A DNA stretch of 64,000 nt from Chitinophagaceae bacterium (GTDB lineage: Bacteria > Bacteroidota > Bacteroidia > Chitinophagales > Chitinophagaceae), in contig JAHBTK010000005.1 of NCBI GenBank assembly GCA_019638625.1, forward strand, positions 62,001 through 126,000. Reading direction: 5' to 3'. A program made the position numbers and the translations under genes. Of the stretch, positions 8,150-16,554 are shown in pieces; the stretch's first letter is position 1, and every line of letters begins with the position of its first letter. Under the pieces are notes generated by a model, which was given only the letters and a program-made list of their open reading frames with translations, ran no database searches and had not been told where the DNA came from.

Positions 8150-9037
8150 ATGCAAAATATAAAGAAAGAAGATATTAAGCAGGAAGTATTCGACCTTTAT
8201 GATGATTATGCACACAACCGGTTGTCTCGTCGTGATTTTATGGATAAACTGTCTGCATATGCCGTAGGGGGAGTAACGGTAGGGGCACTTATGGGCTTTC
8301 TGATGCCGGATTATAAAGGGAGGATACAGGTGAAACCAGATAATCCGGATATTACTTCCGGTTATATAAACTACAACTCCCCCAAAGGCGGTGGTACTAT
8401 CAAGGGGCTTCTTTCTATGCCGAAAGATAATAAAAAACGCCTTGGCGGTATAGTAGTGGTCCATGAAAACAGGGGTTTGAACCCGTATATTGAGGATGTC
8501 GGCAGAAGGGCGGCTTTGGCTGGTTTCATTAGTCTGGCGCCGGATGCGTTAACCCCCCTGGGTGGATACCCCGGTAATGATGATGAAGGAAGGACGATGC
8601 AAAGCAAAAGGGACAGGAATGAAATGTTGGAGGATTTCATCGCCGGGTTTGATTTTTTGAAAAAACACGAGTTGTGTAACGGAAAGGTGGGAGTCGTCGG
8701 TTTTTGCTTCGGGGGATGGATATCTAATATGATGGCTGTTCGTTTACCGGATATTGCTGCAGCAGTTCCCTATTATGGAGGGCAACCGCCGGCAGACCAG
8801 GTACCCGCCATTAAAGCGCCGCTTCAGCTACATTACGCAGAACTGGACACCCGCGTCAATGAAGGCTGGCCGGCATATGAACAAGCGTTGAAGGAGAATG
8901 GCAAGGAATATACTGCTTATATGTACCCGAAAGTAAACCACGGGTTTCATAATGATACGACTCCACGTTACGATGAAGCTGCCGCTCAGCTTGCATGGAG
9001 TCGTACCATAGATTTTTTCAATAAAAAACTGTTGTAG
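8150..9037 (+). CDS. Dienelactone hydrolase family protein with Tat-like signal
   Basis: A 295-residue alpha/beta hydrolase. The triad of the dienelactone hydrolase family is visible: nucleophile Cys186 in GFCFGG, Asp233 in AELDTR, and His264 in VNHGF. The N-terminal 50 residues are an addition: LSRRDFMDKLSAYAVGGVTVGAL carries a twin-arginine motif (RR at 27-28) and a short hydrophobic segment, so it is probably exported folded by Tat, even though the motif begins at residue 25. Family members hydrolyse dienelactones and other esters; the natural substrate here is unknown. It is a single-gene unit facing away from the capsule operon and convergent with the DUF4349 gene, whose stop is only 6 bp away. 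Confidence 0.88.
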   Translation: MQNIKKEDIKQEVFDLYDDYAHNRLSRRDFMDKLSAYAVGGVTVGALMGFLMPDYKGRIQVKPDNPDITSGYINYNSPKGGGTIKGLLSMPKDNKKRLGGIVVVHENRGLNPYIEDVGRRAALAGFISLAPDALTPLGGYPGNDDEGRTMQSKRDRNEMLEDFIAGFDFLKKHELCNGKVGVVGFCFGGWISNMMAVRLPDIAAAVPYYGGQPPADQVPAIKAPLQLHYAELDTRVNEGWPAYEQALKENGKEYTAYMYPKVNHGFHNDTTPRYDEAAAQLAWSRTIDFFNKKLL

Positions 9038-9043
9038 TGCTTT

Positions 9044-9934
9044 CTAACCGTTACCGGCTTTAGCCGCCTTCCCCACTTTCTTTTTAGATTTTACTACATA
9101 CAGGGTCAGGAGACCCAGTGTCCAGAGAGGCCATACCGTAATCAATCCTATCAGTACCAGTTCTATCATTTTCCAGCCATCTTTAATGGAGTGGATAATT
9201 TTTTGTCCGAAACCAGGTGGAGCCGGCTCGTCAATCACCCGGTCCAGTGGTTGAAAGAAGCTGAGCCGTATGGTGCTGAACGAGGTTTGTTGCCTGATAT
9301 AAGCCACCCTGCCATTCGCGGCTTCTATTTCCTCCTGCATGAGACCGATTTCTTTTTGCACTTTTAAAACTTCATCGATGTTCTTTGCCTTTTGCAAAAA
9401 TTCGTAGTATTTATCTCTTACTTTTTCCCTTGCTGCGATTCTGGCCTTTGTGTCAACGTATTCAGCACTAAAGTCTTCGCTGGTTACATTTTTTTGCAAC
9501 AGGCTGTCTCCTGTTTCTCCCAGCCGGGCTATCAGCCAGTCGAACTTTTCCTGCGGCACTTTTATCGTCATCTCGGATTTTATGCGGTTTCCCAACTGCA
9601 TTTCCGCATCATCGGCCACGTAGCCGCCTGCGTTTTCTACCAGTTGATAAATGCCCGCGTGTGCCAACCGGAAATCTTGCACGCGAATGTGCAAGGAGGC
9701 TTGCCTGATAATTTGCCTCTCCCAATTTTGTGTTACCGATAGGGGCGCTTTTTGTTGGGATATATTATCTCTTATTTCAGGCTGCCGTTCGAATTCTTTC
9801 CCGGACGACATTTCTTCTATTGTTTCTATCGATGGAAGGTCAATCAACTGGATATCGGCTGCCTTTTTTTCATTGTAGTGGCTGCATGACAAAAAAGTCA
9901 GGGCAGCCAGAACGGCTGAAATGAATAGTTTCAT
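9044..9934 (-). CDS. DUF4349 lipoprotein/membrane protein
   Basis: A 296-residue protein with a hydrophobic signal ending at a Cys (LAALTFLSC), then a DUF4349 domain: RQASLHIRVQDF near residue 75, a coiled-coil centre (about 150-205, including KVRDKYYEFLQKAKNIDEVLKVQKEI) and the beta strand text TSFSTIRLSFF. One C-terminal membrane helix (LVLIGLITVWPLWTLGLLTLYVV) ends in a basic tail. The family is widespread, membrane anchored and of unknown function. It has its own promoter region; the upstream fmt gene is 180 bp away. Confidence 0.85.
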   Translation of the reverse strand: MKLFISAVLAALTFLSCSHYNEKKAADIQLIDLPSIETIEEMSSGKEFERQPEIRDNISQQKAPLSVTQNWERQIIRQASLHIRVQDFRLAHAGIYQLVENAGGYVADDAEMQLGNRIKSEMTIKVPQEKFDWLIARLGETGDSLLQKNVTSEDFSAEYVDTKARIAAREKVRDKYYEFLQKAKNIDEVLKVQKEIGLMQEEIEAANGRVAYIRQQTSFSTIRLSFFQPLDRVIDEPAPPGFGQKIIHSIKDGWKMIELVLIGLITVWPLWTLGLLTLYVVKSKKKVGKAAKAGNG

Positions 9935-10113
9935 ATACGACGATTTGTAGTATTATAGATGCAGGATGTGGATTTTTTACATAACTGATCTGCAGATATG
10001 GTTTTATACCAGACATGCGGAAAAGTAACCCTGTCTAAAAATGGAATGATGTTAATTTAGATAAACAGCCATAGCAATACAGAAGCTTTTCTGTAAGCAA
10101 CCTGCAAATTCAA

Positions 10114-11064
10114 TCATTGCCCTATTTTATATCCTCTTAAAAACTCTGCTACAGACATGCGTTTTTTCCCTTCCAACTGGAGTTCCTTTATCTCAATATA
10201 ACCATCTGCTGCGGCAAATCGTAAATATGACTTCCCGTCTGAAACGATAGCGCCAGGCGCGCAGGAAGGGTTTGTTTTGATCTTGTTGCTTTTGAATATT
10301 TTCAGTGTCTTTCCCGCCAGTGTGGTAAATGCCCCGGGAAAAGGCGATAGCCCCCGGATAAGATTGTGGATTACCGAAACAGGTTTGTTCCACTGTATTT
10401 CCGTGGTTTCTGTAAAAATTTTGGGAGCATGTTTTAGTTCTTCTCCGCTAATTCGTTGAGGCGTTTCCGTGATGCTTCCATCAGCTAACCCCTTAACAGT
10501 GCTTATCAATAGAGCTGCACCAACCTCCTTCATTTTGTCGTGAACTTCGCCGGCGGTTTCATTTTCCCCTATCGGGAACCGCTCCTGCAATAAGATATTG
10601 CCGGTATCAATGGCATGTTGCAGTTTAAAAGTAGTGACCCCGGTTTCTGCTTCCCCGTTTATAACAGCCCAGTTGATAGGGGCGGCGCCCCTGTACTGAG
10701 GTAAGAGAGAACCATGTACATTAATTGTACCCATAGGGGGCATGCTCCACAGCACCTCAGGCAACATCCTGAAAGCCACCACCACCTGTAAATCAGCTTT
10801 GAGGGAGCGAAGTTCCCCGATGAAATCCGGATTTTTCAGCTTTTCGGGTTGTAGCAATGGCAGATTATTATCCAACGCATAGTTTTTAACCGCGCTGGCA
10901 CTCAGTTTCATACCTCGCCCTGCCGGTTTATCAGGGGCTGTAACCACGCCAACCACATGATAGCCGGCGGTTACCAACGCATCCAAAGACGCTACCGCAA
11001 ACTCTGGTGTGCCCATAAACACGATGCGGGGAAAAGGCTGTTTGGCTGTAACTGGTTCCTGCAT
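10114..11064 (-). CDS. fmt: Methionyl-tRNA formyltransferase
   Basis: The enzyme formylates Met-tRNAfMet for translation initiation. At 316 residues it has the usual length. The N-terminal formyltransferase domain shows IVFMGTPEFAVASLDAL, the GRGMKLSASAVK loop near residues 50-62, the formyl-binding HGSLLPQYRGAAPINWAVINGE motif (read here as HGSLLPQYRG then INWAVINGE) and the conserved Asp in the following TGVTTFK/HAIDTG stretch. The C-terminal OB domain (about 210-316) binds tRNA. Unlike many bacteria, def and rsmB are not adjacent. It lies alone between a DUF4349 gene and the ferredoxin. Confidence 0.97.
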   Translation of the reverse strand: MQEPVTAKQPFPRIVFMGTPEFAVASLDALVTAGYHVVGVVTAPDKPAGRGMKLSASAVKNYALDNNLPLLQPEKLKNPDFIGELRSLKADLQVVVAFRMLPEVLWSMPPMGTINVHGSLLPQYRGAAPINWAVINGEAETGVTTFKLQHAIDTGNILLQERFPIGENETAGEVHDKMKEVGAALLISTVKGLADGSITETPQRISGEELKHAPKIFTETTEIQWNKPVSVIHNLIRGLSPFPGAFTTLAGKTLKIFKSNKIKTNPSCAPGAIVSDGKSYLRFAAADGYIEIKELQLEGKKRMSVAEFLRGYKIGQ

Positions 11065-11094
11065 TTTAACGCTTACAAACTAAATGCTCCTGGT

Positions 11095-11135
11095 TAAAAA
11101 TAAGGGTGAAGGCTTATTACGAGCCCTTCACCCTT
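11095..11135 (-). terminator. Terminator after the ferredoxin gene
   Basis: Arms AAGGGTGAAGG (11102-11112) and CCTTCACCCTT (11125-11135) form an 11-bp stem. On the minus strand it is followed by TATTTTTAA, giving a weak U-tract. It separates the ferredoxin transcript from fmt. Confidence 0.65.
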
Positions 11136-11210
11136 CAGTGGGAAATATCACCCACCTGTATCATGACGCTTAGCGTCATTCATAAAGAAGCTGGTTATTT
11201 TAATACTGTA

Positions 11211-11558
11211 TCAGAAATGCAATTTAGCTTTTTTTTCCATCAGCGCTTCTACAGTTTCCTCATACATTTCATCAGGTATGCAACAATCCACCGGGCAAAC
11301 CGCTGCACATTGAGGCTCCTCATGAAAGCCCTGGCATTCTGTACATTTATCGGGTACGATATAATATATATCCACACTTATAGGCGCATTCTTTTCCGCG
11401 GAATCTACTGTTGTGCCATCCATTAAAACATAGGGCCCTTTGATAGTAGTTCCGTCGGATATCGACCATTCTACCCCGCCTTCATATATAGCATTGTTTG
11501 GACATTCTGGTTCACAGGCCCCGCAATTGATGCACTCGTCTGTTATTTTAATAGCCAT
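11211..11558 (-). CDS. 2[4Fe-4S] ferredoxin, Alvin type
   Basis: A 115-residue electron carrier. Cluster I ligands are C9, C12, C15 and C19 in CINCGACEPECP. Cluster II uses the pattern Cx2Cx8CxxxC (CTECQGFHEEPQCAAVCP), with the extra residues between the second and third Cys that mark Allochromatium-type (Alvin) ferredoxins; these have very low redox potentials. An insertion of about 50 residues lies between the clusters (WSISDGTTIKGPYVLMDG), longer than in the classic protein. The gene is divergent from an acyl-CoA reductase with overlapping promoters, an arrangement suggesting co-regulation. The redox partner is unknown. Confidence 0.9.
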   Translation of the reverse strand: MAIKITDECINCGACEPECPNNAIYEGGVEWSISDGTTIKGPYVLMDGTTVDSAEKNAPISVDIYYIVPDKCTECQGFHEEPQCAAVCPVDCCIPDEMYEETVEALMEKKAKLHF

Positions 11559-11606
11559 TCCAATTTACGATTTTACGGGTAATTTTTTGCTAGTATTTTT
11601 GCGCTA

Positions 11607-11637
11607 CAAAGATAATCACATCTGAATAAATAATCAA
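11607..11637 (-). promoter_or_regulatory. Ferredoxin promoter (TTG-N20-TATCTTTG)
   Basis: Reading the minus strand, TTG (11637-11635) is followed after 20 bp by TATCTTTG (11614-11607), matching the Bacteroidota -33/-7 promoter in sequence and spacing. The -33 element overlaps the first base of the divergent acyl-CoA reductase start codon, so the two genes share one control region. A plus-strand TATTTTTG box lies at 11594-11601. Confidence 0.65.
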
Positions 11638-12647
11638 TGTTGAATTTAGCAGACAGGATAGACCTGATGACAAAGCTGGGGGCGTACATGACCGGAAATG
11701 ACAATCAGTGGCTTGCAGCACAACGACAGGCGCATATCAGCAACCCGTGGTTCCTGCCGGAATTTATCAGTCTGGCCGTAGATAATATTGCCGCCCACCT
11801 GCTGAAAAAAGAGGCGCTGGTAAATTGGACCGGGACTTACCCGATAGCGAAAATGCAAACGGCTGAAGCAAATGTTGGTATTGTGATGGCAGGAAATATT
11901 CCGTTGGTAGGGTTTCACGATTTTCTTTGTGTCTTTATATCCGGTTACAGGCAAACGATAAAGTTGTCTTCCAAAGACAATGTCTTGCTGAAGCACCTTA
12001 TCGAAAAGCTTTATGACTGGAATCAGGAAGTAAAACAGGTGGTACAAATCGCGGATATATTAAAAGGTTGTGATGCATATATTGCCACAGGTTCTAATAA
12101 TTCTTCCCGTTATTTTGAATACTATTTCCGGAACCAACCGGCTATTATCCGGAGGAACAGGACTTCCGTAGCTATTATCAAGGGGGATGAAACAGCATCA
12201 GATCTGAAAAAGCTGGCTGACGATGTGTATTTGTATTATGGAATGGGCTGCCGGAATGTGACCCAGGTATTTGTTCCGGCAGGATACGATTTTTTGCCCA
12301 TGCTGGAGGCGTTCCGAAAGTATGACTTTGTGATGGAAAATCATAAGTATAAGCATAACTATGATTATGCCCTGGCGCTTCATATTATCAATCAGTCTTA
12401 TTATATGACAAATGGTTCCATCATTTTGTCTGAAAACAGCAGTGCTTTCTCGCCGGTCAGCCAGTTACATTACCAGTACTACAGTAACGTGGATGAAATC
12501 TATAATAATCTCAATCCTGAGGACATTCAGTGTATAGCCGGTCCCGCGAAAACCCCGCTGGGAGCCGCACAAAGCCCGGGTTTGTATGATTATGCCGACG
12601 GAATAGATACCATGCAGTTCCTGGCGGGTTTGCCACACCGCCGATAA
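11637..12647 (+). CDS. LuxC-like acyl-CoA reductase
   Basis: A 336-residue protein of the LuxC/acyl-CoA reductase family, related to aldehyde dehydrogenases. Visible features are the nucleotide-binding stretch VGIVMAGNIPLVGFHDFL near residues 80-100, IATGSNNSSRYFEYYF, and the GMGCRNVTQVFVP motif near 200, whose Cys is the expected acyl-thioester nucleophile. LuxC proteins reduce acyl groups to aldehydes, but no luxD/luxE or lux genes are present and the substrate is open. It starts 79 bp from the divergent ferredoxin, which might supply or receive electrons. Confidence 0.82.
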   Translation: MLNLADRIDLMTKLGAYMTGNDNQWLAAQRQAHISNPWFLPEFISLAVDNIAAHLLKKEALVNWTGTYPIAKMQTAEANVGIVMAGNIPLVGFHDFLCVFISGYRQTIKLSSKDNVLLKHLIEKLYDWNQEVKQVVQIADILKGCDAYIATGSNNSSRYFEYYFRNQPAIIRRNRTSVAIIKGDETASDLKKLADDVYLYYGMGCRNVTQVFVPAGYDFLPMLEAFRKYDFVMENHKYKHNYDYALALHIINQSYYMTNGSIILSENSSAFSPVSQLHYQYYSNVDEIYNNLNPEDIQCIAGPAKTPLGAAQSPGLYDYADGIDTMQFLAGLPHRR

Positions 12648-12851
12648 TCAAATACCGCCACATATAAATTTGTTGGTAGTTGCCCTATTCCTTAACATTT
12701 CCATTACGTATTGCTTCGTAATTTCACGTTCCAAGACGAAATGTCATATGTTATTCGTTTAGGAACTTGAAACCTGATAAGGCATACCGTTTGATACTAC
12801 TATTTTGAGAAGTTTATTAGTTTTAGTAATTATTATTTAAAATAAAGAACA

Positions 12852-14357
12852 ATGAAATTTAAACAAGTATTATTTACAATTGTAATTAGTGCTGTTACTG
12901 CGGTGGGGGCTATGTATGGCTACAACACCTATTTTGGCGCCAAAACTGTGACAATACAGCAGGATGGCGTTAAAATTCCTGTTAATTATGCCGGATTATT
13001 TGATGGAAATAACCTGCCCGGCCCCGTGGATTTTGAACAACCGGCAAAAATAGCAGTGCCGGCCGTTGTTCACATCACTACCGTTATCGGCAAATCACAG
13101 GCAAGTAATAACCTTCCCAGGAGAAGCAACCCTTTCCAGGGATTGGTACCGGACGACTTTTTTGATGATTTTTTTGGCGGTCCGCAAATGCGGAGTGTTC
13201 CTCAAAGGGCATCAGGCTCCGGGGTGATTGTCAGCCAGGATGGTTATATCATCACCAATAATCACGTGATTGACGGCGCCAGCGAAATCAAAGTCGGGTT
13301 GAGCGACAAGCGCTCATTTACTGCCAAACTGGTAGGAGCGGATCCCAGCAGCGATCTGGCAGTTTTAAAAATTGACGCTACCAACCTGCCATTCCTCTTG
13401 TATGGCAATTCAGATAATGTACAGATAGGACAATGGGTATTGGCTATCGGTTATCCTCTCAATCTTGAGACCACTGTAACTGCCGGTATCATCAGTGCCA
13501 AAGGAAGAACCCTGGGTCTGAATGCCCGCAGAAGCCAGACGCCGATTGAATCGTTTATACAAACGGATGCGGCGGTGAACCAGGGTAACAGCGGAGGGGC
13601 GCTGGTGAATACCAATGGGGAACTGATAGGGATCAACTCGGCCATTGCATCTCCTACCGGATCTTACGCGGGTTACTCCTATGCGATCCCGGTGAATATC
13701 ACCAAGAAAATTGTGAACGACCTGATCCAGTTTGGTACTGTTCAAAGGGCTTATCTTGGTATTAGTTATCTGCCAGATGAAGCGCCCGATTCGGAGAAAG
13801 AGAAAGTAGGGTATAAGAGAGGACAGGGGGTATACGTGCGGGAGACCACAAAAGATGGTGCCGCCGCCGCAGCAGGCATAAAATCCGGTGATTATATCAG
13901 CAAGATCAATGGTGAAAAAATATCTTCCGGTAACGAAATGGTTGAAAAAATTGCCCGGTTAAAACCAGGCGACAAAATAAACGTTACTTACCAGAGAGAT
14001 GGGAAGGAACGTACCACCGATATTATTCTGAAAAATAAGTCAGGCAATTTTGATATTGTAAAAATATCAGTACTTGACGATTTTGGCGCCGAATTCCAGG
14101 AGTTGGATAAGAAAAGAGCCTCAGAATTTGGTCAAACAGGTGGCGTGGTAGTAAAGAAAATTAACGCGAATGGTTATATAGACGCCCAGACAAGAATGAA
14201 AGATGGTTTTATCATATTGAAAGTGAACGGAAAGGCGGTTGCTAATGTAGATGAATTCAGCACTGAAGTACAAAAATCAAACAACCTGAAGTTTGAAGGG
14301 TTTTATCCCGGATATGAAGGGTTATACACTTATAATATCAGCAAGGATTCGCAGTAA
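12852..14357 (+). CDS. degP: Do-family periplasmic serine protease (DegP/HtrA)
   Basis: A 501-residue envelope protease/chaperone that degrades misfolded periplasmic proteins. An N-terminal hydrophobic segment (residues 1-22) exports or anchors it. The trypsin-like triad is complete: His138 in TNNHVIDG, Asp168 in SSDLAVLKI, Ser247 in NQGNSGGALV. Two PDZ regions follow: the first near residues 295-390 (GVYVRETTKDGAAAAAGIKSGD is split over this part) and a divergent second one near 415-490. A Gly/Asp/Phe-rich loop (GLVPDDFFDDFFGG) near 97-110 matches the LA loop. It is monocistronic and closed by a strong terminator. Confidence 0.95.
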   Translation: MKFKQVLFTIVISAVTAVGAMYGYNTYFGAKTVTIQQDGVKIPVNYAGLFDGNNLPGPVDFEQPAKIAVPAVVHITTVIGKSQASNNLPRRSNPFQGLVPDDFFDDFFGGPQMRSVPQRASGSGVIVSQDGYIITNNHVIDGASEIKVGLSDKRSFTAKLVGADPSSDLAVLKIDATNLPFLLYGNSDNVQIGQWVLAIGYPLNLETTVTAGIISAKGRTLGLNARRSQTPIESFIQTDAAVNQGNSGGALVNTNGELIGINSAIASPTGSYAGYSYAIPVNITKKIVNDLIQFGTVQRAYLGISYLPDEAPDSEKEKVGYKRGQGVYVRETTKDGAAAAAGIKSGDYISKINGEKISSGNEMVEKIARLKPGDKINVTYQRDGKERTTDIILKNKSGNFDIVKISVLDDFGAEFQELDKKRASEFGQTGGVVVKKINANGYIDAQTRMKDGFIILKVNGKAVANVDEFSTEVQKSNNLKFEGFYPGYEGLYTYNISKDSQ

Positions 14358-14371
14358 TACATTCATGTGAT

Positions 14372-14410
14372 AAAAAATAAGCCGGAATTACTTAATCCGG
14401 CTTATTTTTT
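14372..14410. terminator. Bidirectional terminator between degP and the PLP-enzyme gene
   Basis: The arms AAAAAATAAGCCGGA and TCCGGCTTATTTTTT pair perfectly around a 9-nt loop. A-tract and T-tract flank the GC core on both sides, so it can stop the rightward degP transcript and the leftward aminotransferase-family transcript, which converge here. Confidence 0.9.
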
Positions 14411-14416
14411 AGGTTG

Positions 14417-15766
14417 CTATCCAGATACTCTCTTAATCGCATTTTCCACTATCCGGAGAGCTTCTTTTAATTGCTCCCTGGATATGATCAGCGGAGGAGA
14501 AAGCTGCAGCACATTACCCTGTGATATTTTAAAACTCAAACCATTTCTCAGGCAGTCATATAGAATAGCTTCTGACGCCTCTATGGCTTTTTCTTTTGTT
14601 TCCCTGTTTGTTACCAGCTCTATGCCCCATAACAAGCCAATGCCCCTGATATCGCCGATTAAGGAATACTTTTGTTGCAACAGTTCAAGCTCCTTCTTCA
14701 TAAACTCCGCATCGTCGTTTACTTTCTGCAGGATGCTTTCTTTTTCAATAAACTCCAGCATCGCCAATGCGGCCACACTACCCAGCGGACTTTTCTCGTG
14801 TGTGTAATGCCCCAGCGAAACTTCTGATGCGACATTATAAGTATCACGGGTTACCATGGCAGCTATGGGCATAACACCGGCTCCCAACCCTTTCCCAAGA
14901 CATACAATATCCGGTTCAATATCATAATGCTCAAAAGCGAACATCTTTCCGGTTCTCCCGAAAGCAATCGGTATCTCATCAAGGATCAGCAGAACGCCGT
15001 ATTTCGTACAGATATCCCTTACTTTTTTCCAATAAGCCCGGGAAGGTATCTGTACATCTGTATTCCTGATCGTTTCCACAATGAACGCTCCGATATCACC
15101 TTCTTTTTCTATTACATACTCCAGGTATTCTGCGTATTTGCTGTCCTCTCCGTCGTGTCCCAGTATGCCACGGTAAGTAGTAGGAGGGGGGATTCTTTCC
15201 ACGCCGGGCAGCAGGGGTCCCAGTCCTTTTCGGAAAACCTGCTCTCCACCGGCAGCAATGGCATCAATAGATGCCCCGTGAAACGAATCCCACAACGAAA
15301 CGACCTTATGTTTCCCCGTAACCACACGGGCAAGCTTCAGCGCCATGCCCACAGCCGAAGTCCCCCCGGGGGCGAATAACACCCGGTTGAGATCACCGGG
15401 GAACAAGGATGCCAGCTTTTGTGCCAGGTTGACCGCCGGTATATTGGTATAACGGCGTGGGCTAAACGGCAGAATATCCATCTGCTCTTTAACTTTTTGT
15501 ATGATATAGGGGTTCCGGTAACCTACCTGGTGTACATTATTGCCATGAAAATCCATATAAGATTTGCCGGCGAGGTCCGTGATATATATGCCCTCGCAGG
15601 ATGCCAGCACATCCAGGCAGGGGGTGGACATGGATTGATGCAGGAAGTAACGGGCATCTGCATCCAGGTATTGCTGCGTTTCGGCATCTGCAATTACCTG
15701 ATACCATTCTTTGCGGGAGTCTGATAAGTTGATGTCTCCTTCTGTGCGGTGAAAGCTGTTACTCAT
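14417..15766 (-). CDS. PbfA-like PLP enzyme ((R)-1-hydroxy-2-aminoethylphosphonate ammonia-lyase family)
   Basis: A 449-residue class-III aminotransferase-fold enzyme. The PLP Lys is K292 in CLGKGLGAG; D263 in ILDEIPIAFGRTG contacts the pyridine nitrogen. The N-terminal text (GDINLS near 10-15, DARYFLHQSMSTPCLDVL near 37-54, DFHGNNVHQVGY near 72-83) and SLWDSFHGASIDA resemble the PbfA ammonia-lyase family of phosphonate catabolism more than ordinary ornithine or aspartate aminotransferases; this comes from memory of the family. PbfA turns hydroxy-aminoethylphosphonate into phosphonoacetaldehyde. The usual partners (phnX, phnW, phosphonate transporter) are not in the window, so the role could differ. 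A generic aminotransferase is the alternative. Confidence 0.72.
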   Translation of the reverse strand: MSNSFHRTEGDINLSDSRKEWYQVIADAETQQYLDADARYFLHQSMSTPCLDVLASCEGIYITDLAGKSYMDFHGNNVHQVGYRNPYIIQKVKEQMDILPFSPRRYTNIPAVNLAQKLASLFPGDLNRVLFAPGGTSAVGMALKLARVVTGKHKVVSLWDSFHGASIDAIAAGGEQVFRKGLGPLLPGVERIPPPTTYRGILGHDGEDSKYAEYLEYVIEKEGDIGAFIVETIRNTDVQIPSRAYWKKVRDICTKYGVLLILDEIPIAFGRTGKMFAFEHYDIEPDIVCLGKGLGAGVMPIAAMVTRDTYNVASEVSLGHYTHEKSPLGSVAALAMLEFIEKESILQKVNDDAEFMKKELELLQQKYSLIGDIRGIGLLWGIELVTNRETKEKAIEASEAILYDCLRNGLSFKISQGNVLQLSPPLIISREQLKEALRIVENAIKRVSG

Positions 15767-15880
15767 AATACGTCAAAAATAAGTGTTTAGTTTTTCTAAA
15801 CAATGTTATGTTTTATTAAACTTTCCAATAGAAAATATAGTTGTTTTTGTTGTCATTTTATTGAAATTCGTAAACGAATT

Positions 15881-16534
15881 ATGGCATTTAAGGATTATTA
15901 CAGGATATTAGGTGTATCTCCGGATGCTTTACCTGATGATATTAAGAAGAGGTTCCGGTTACTGGCATTGCAGTACCACCCCGACCGGAATGAGGGTGAA
16001 TTTGCAGTTATCCGTTTCAGGGAAATGCAGGAGGCGTACAATGTATTATCAAATCAGCATTCCCGGGTTGTTTTCCATAAAGAATGGCGGGTGCGTAATC
16101 CCGATGTCTCCTTGTCGGCAATAAAGGAACTAAGCCCGGAAACTTTGTTGCAGGAATCCAAGGCGTTGCTGCAGTACATTCAGAATGCAGACATATACCG
16201 GTTTAATAAAGACCTCGTGTTTACTAAATTGAAGAATATTCTCTGCGAGGAAAATATGGCGGTACTGTTGCAGGCGGGCGACAGGCAAAAGAATGCGCAG
16301 ATAGTACAGCATTTAATGATCGCCGGAAACAGCCTTTCCTGGAAGTGTATCCGGCAGGTTTTTCCTTCCCTCAGGCTCCTTTCCGAAAATAGCAGCCTGG
16401 CGCCTTTGGTAATCAATGGTTGGAGAAGGCGCCTGCGGATAAATGATTTCTGGGCCCGGTTTTATCCCTGGGCGGCATTTATTATAGCATTTCTTATTTG
16501 CATCCTGATATATCGGCTGAGTAAGCAGCCGTAA
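15881..16534 (+). CDS. J-domain membrane protein
   Basis: The ATG at 15881 gives 217 residues beginning MAFKDYYRILGVSP, the canonical J-domain start; an in-frame start at 15803 would add an unlikely 26 residues. The J-domain spans about residues 3-70 with the DnaK-stimulating HPD in QYHPDRNEG. There is no Gly/Phe region or zinc finger, so it is not DnaJ itself. The remainder is helical and ends in one membrane segment (FYPWAAFIIAFLICILIYRL) close to the C-terminus, which would anchor it with the J-domain in the cytoplasm. Client and partner chaperone are unknown. Confidence 0.85.
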   Translation: MAFKDYYRILGVSPDALPDDIKKRFRLLALQYHPDRNEGEFAVIRFREMQEAYNVLSNQHSRVVFHKEWRVRNPDVSLSAIKELSPETLLQESKALLQYIQNADIYRFNKDLVFTKLKNILCEENMAVLLQAGDRQKNAQIVQHLMIAGNSLSWKCIRQVFPSLRLLSENSSLAPLVINGWRRRLRINDFWARFYPWAAFIIAFLICILIYRLSKQP

Positions 16535-16554
16535 TATTTTTTGCCGGTTGGTTG

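Noticed and set aside
11163..11179. Hairpin ATGACGC-TTA-GCGTCAT after the ferredoxin gene
   Set aside because: A 7-bp stem without T-tract next to a better terminator; too common by chance to list as a feature.
12693..12712. Small inverted repeat ATTACG/CGTAAT before degP
   Set aside because: Six-base arms without further support; expected by chance and not clearly part of a promoter.
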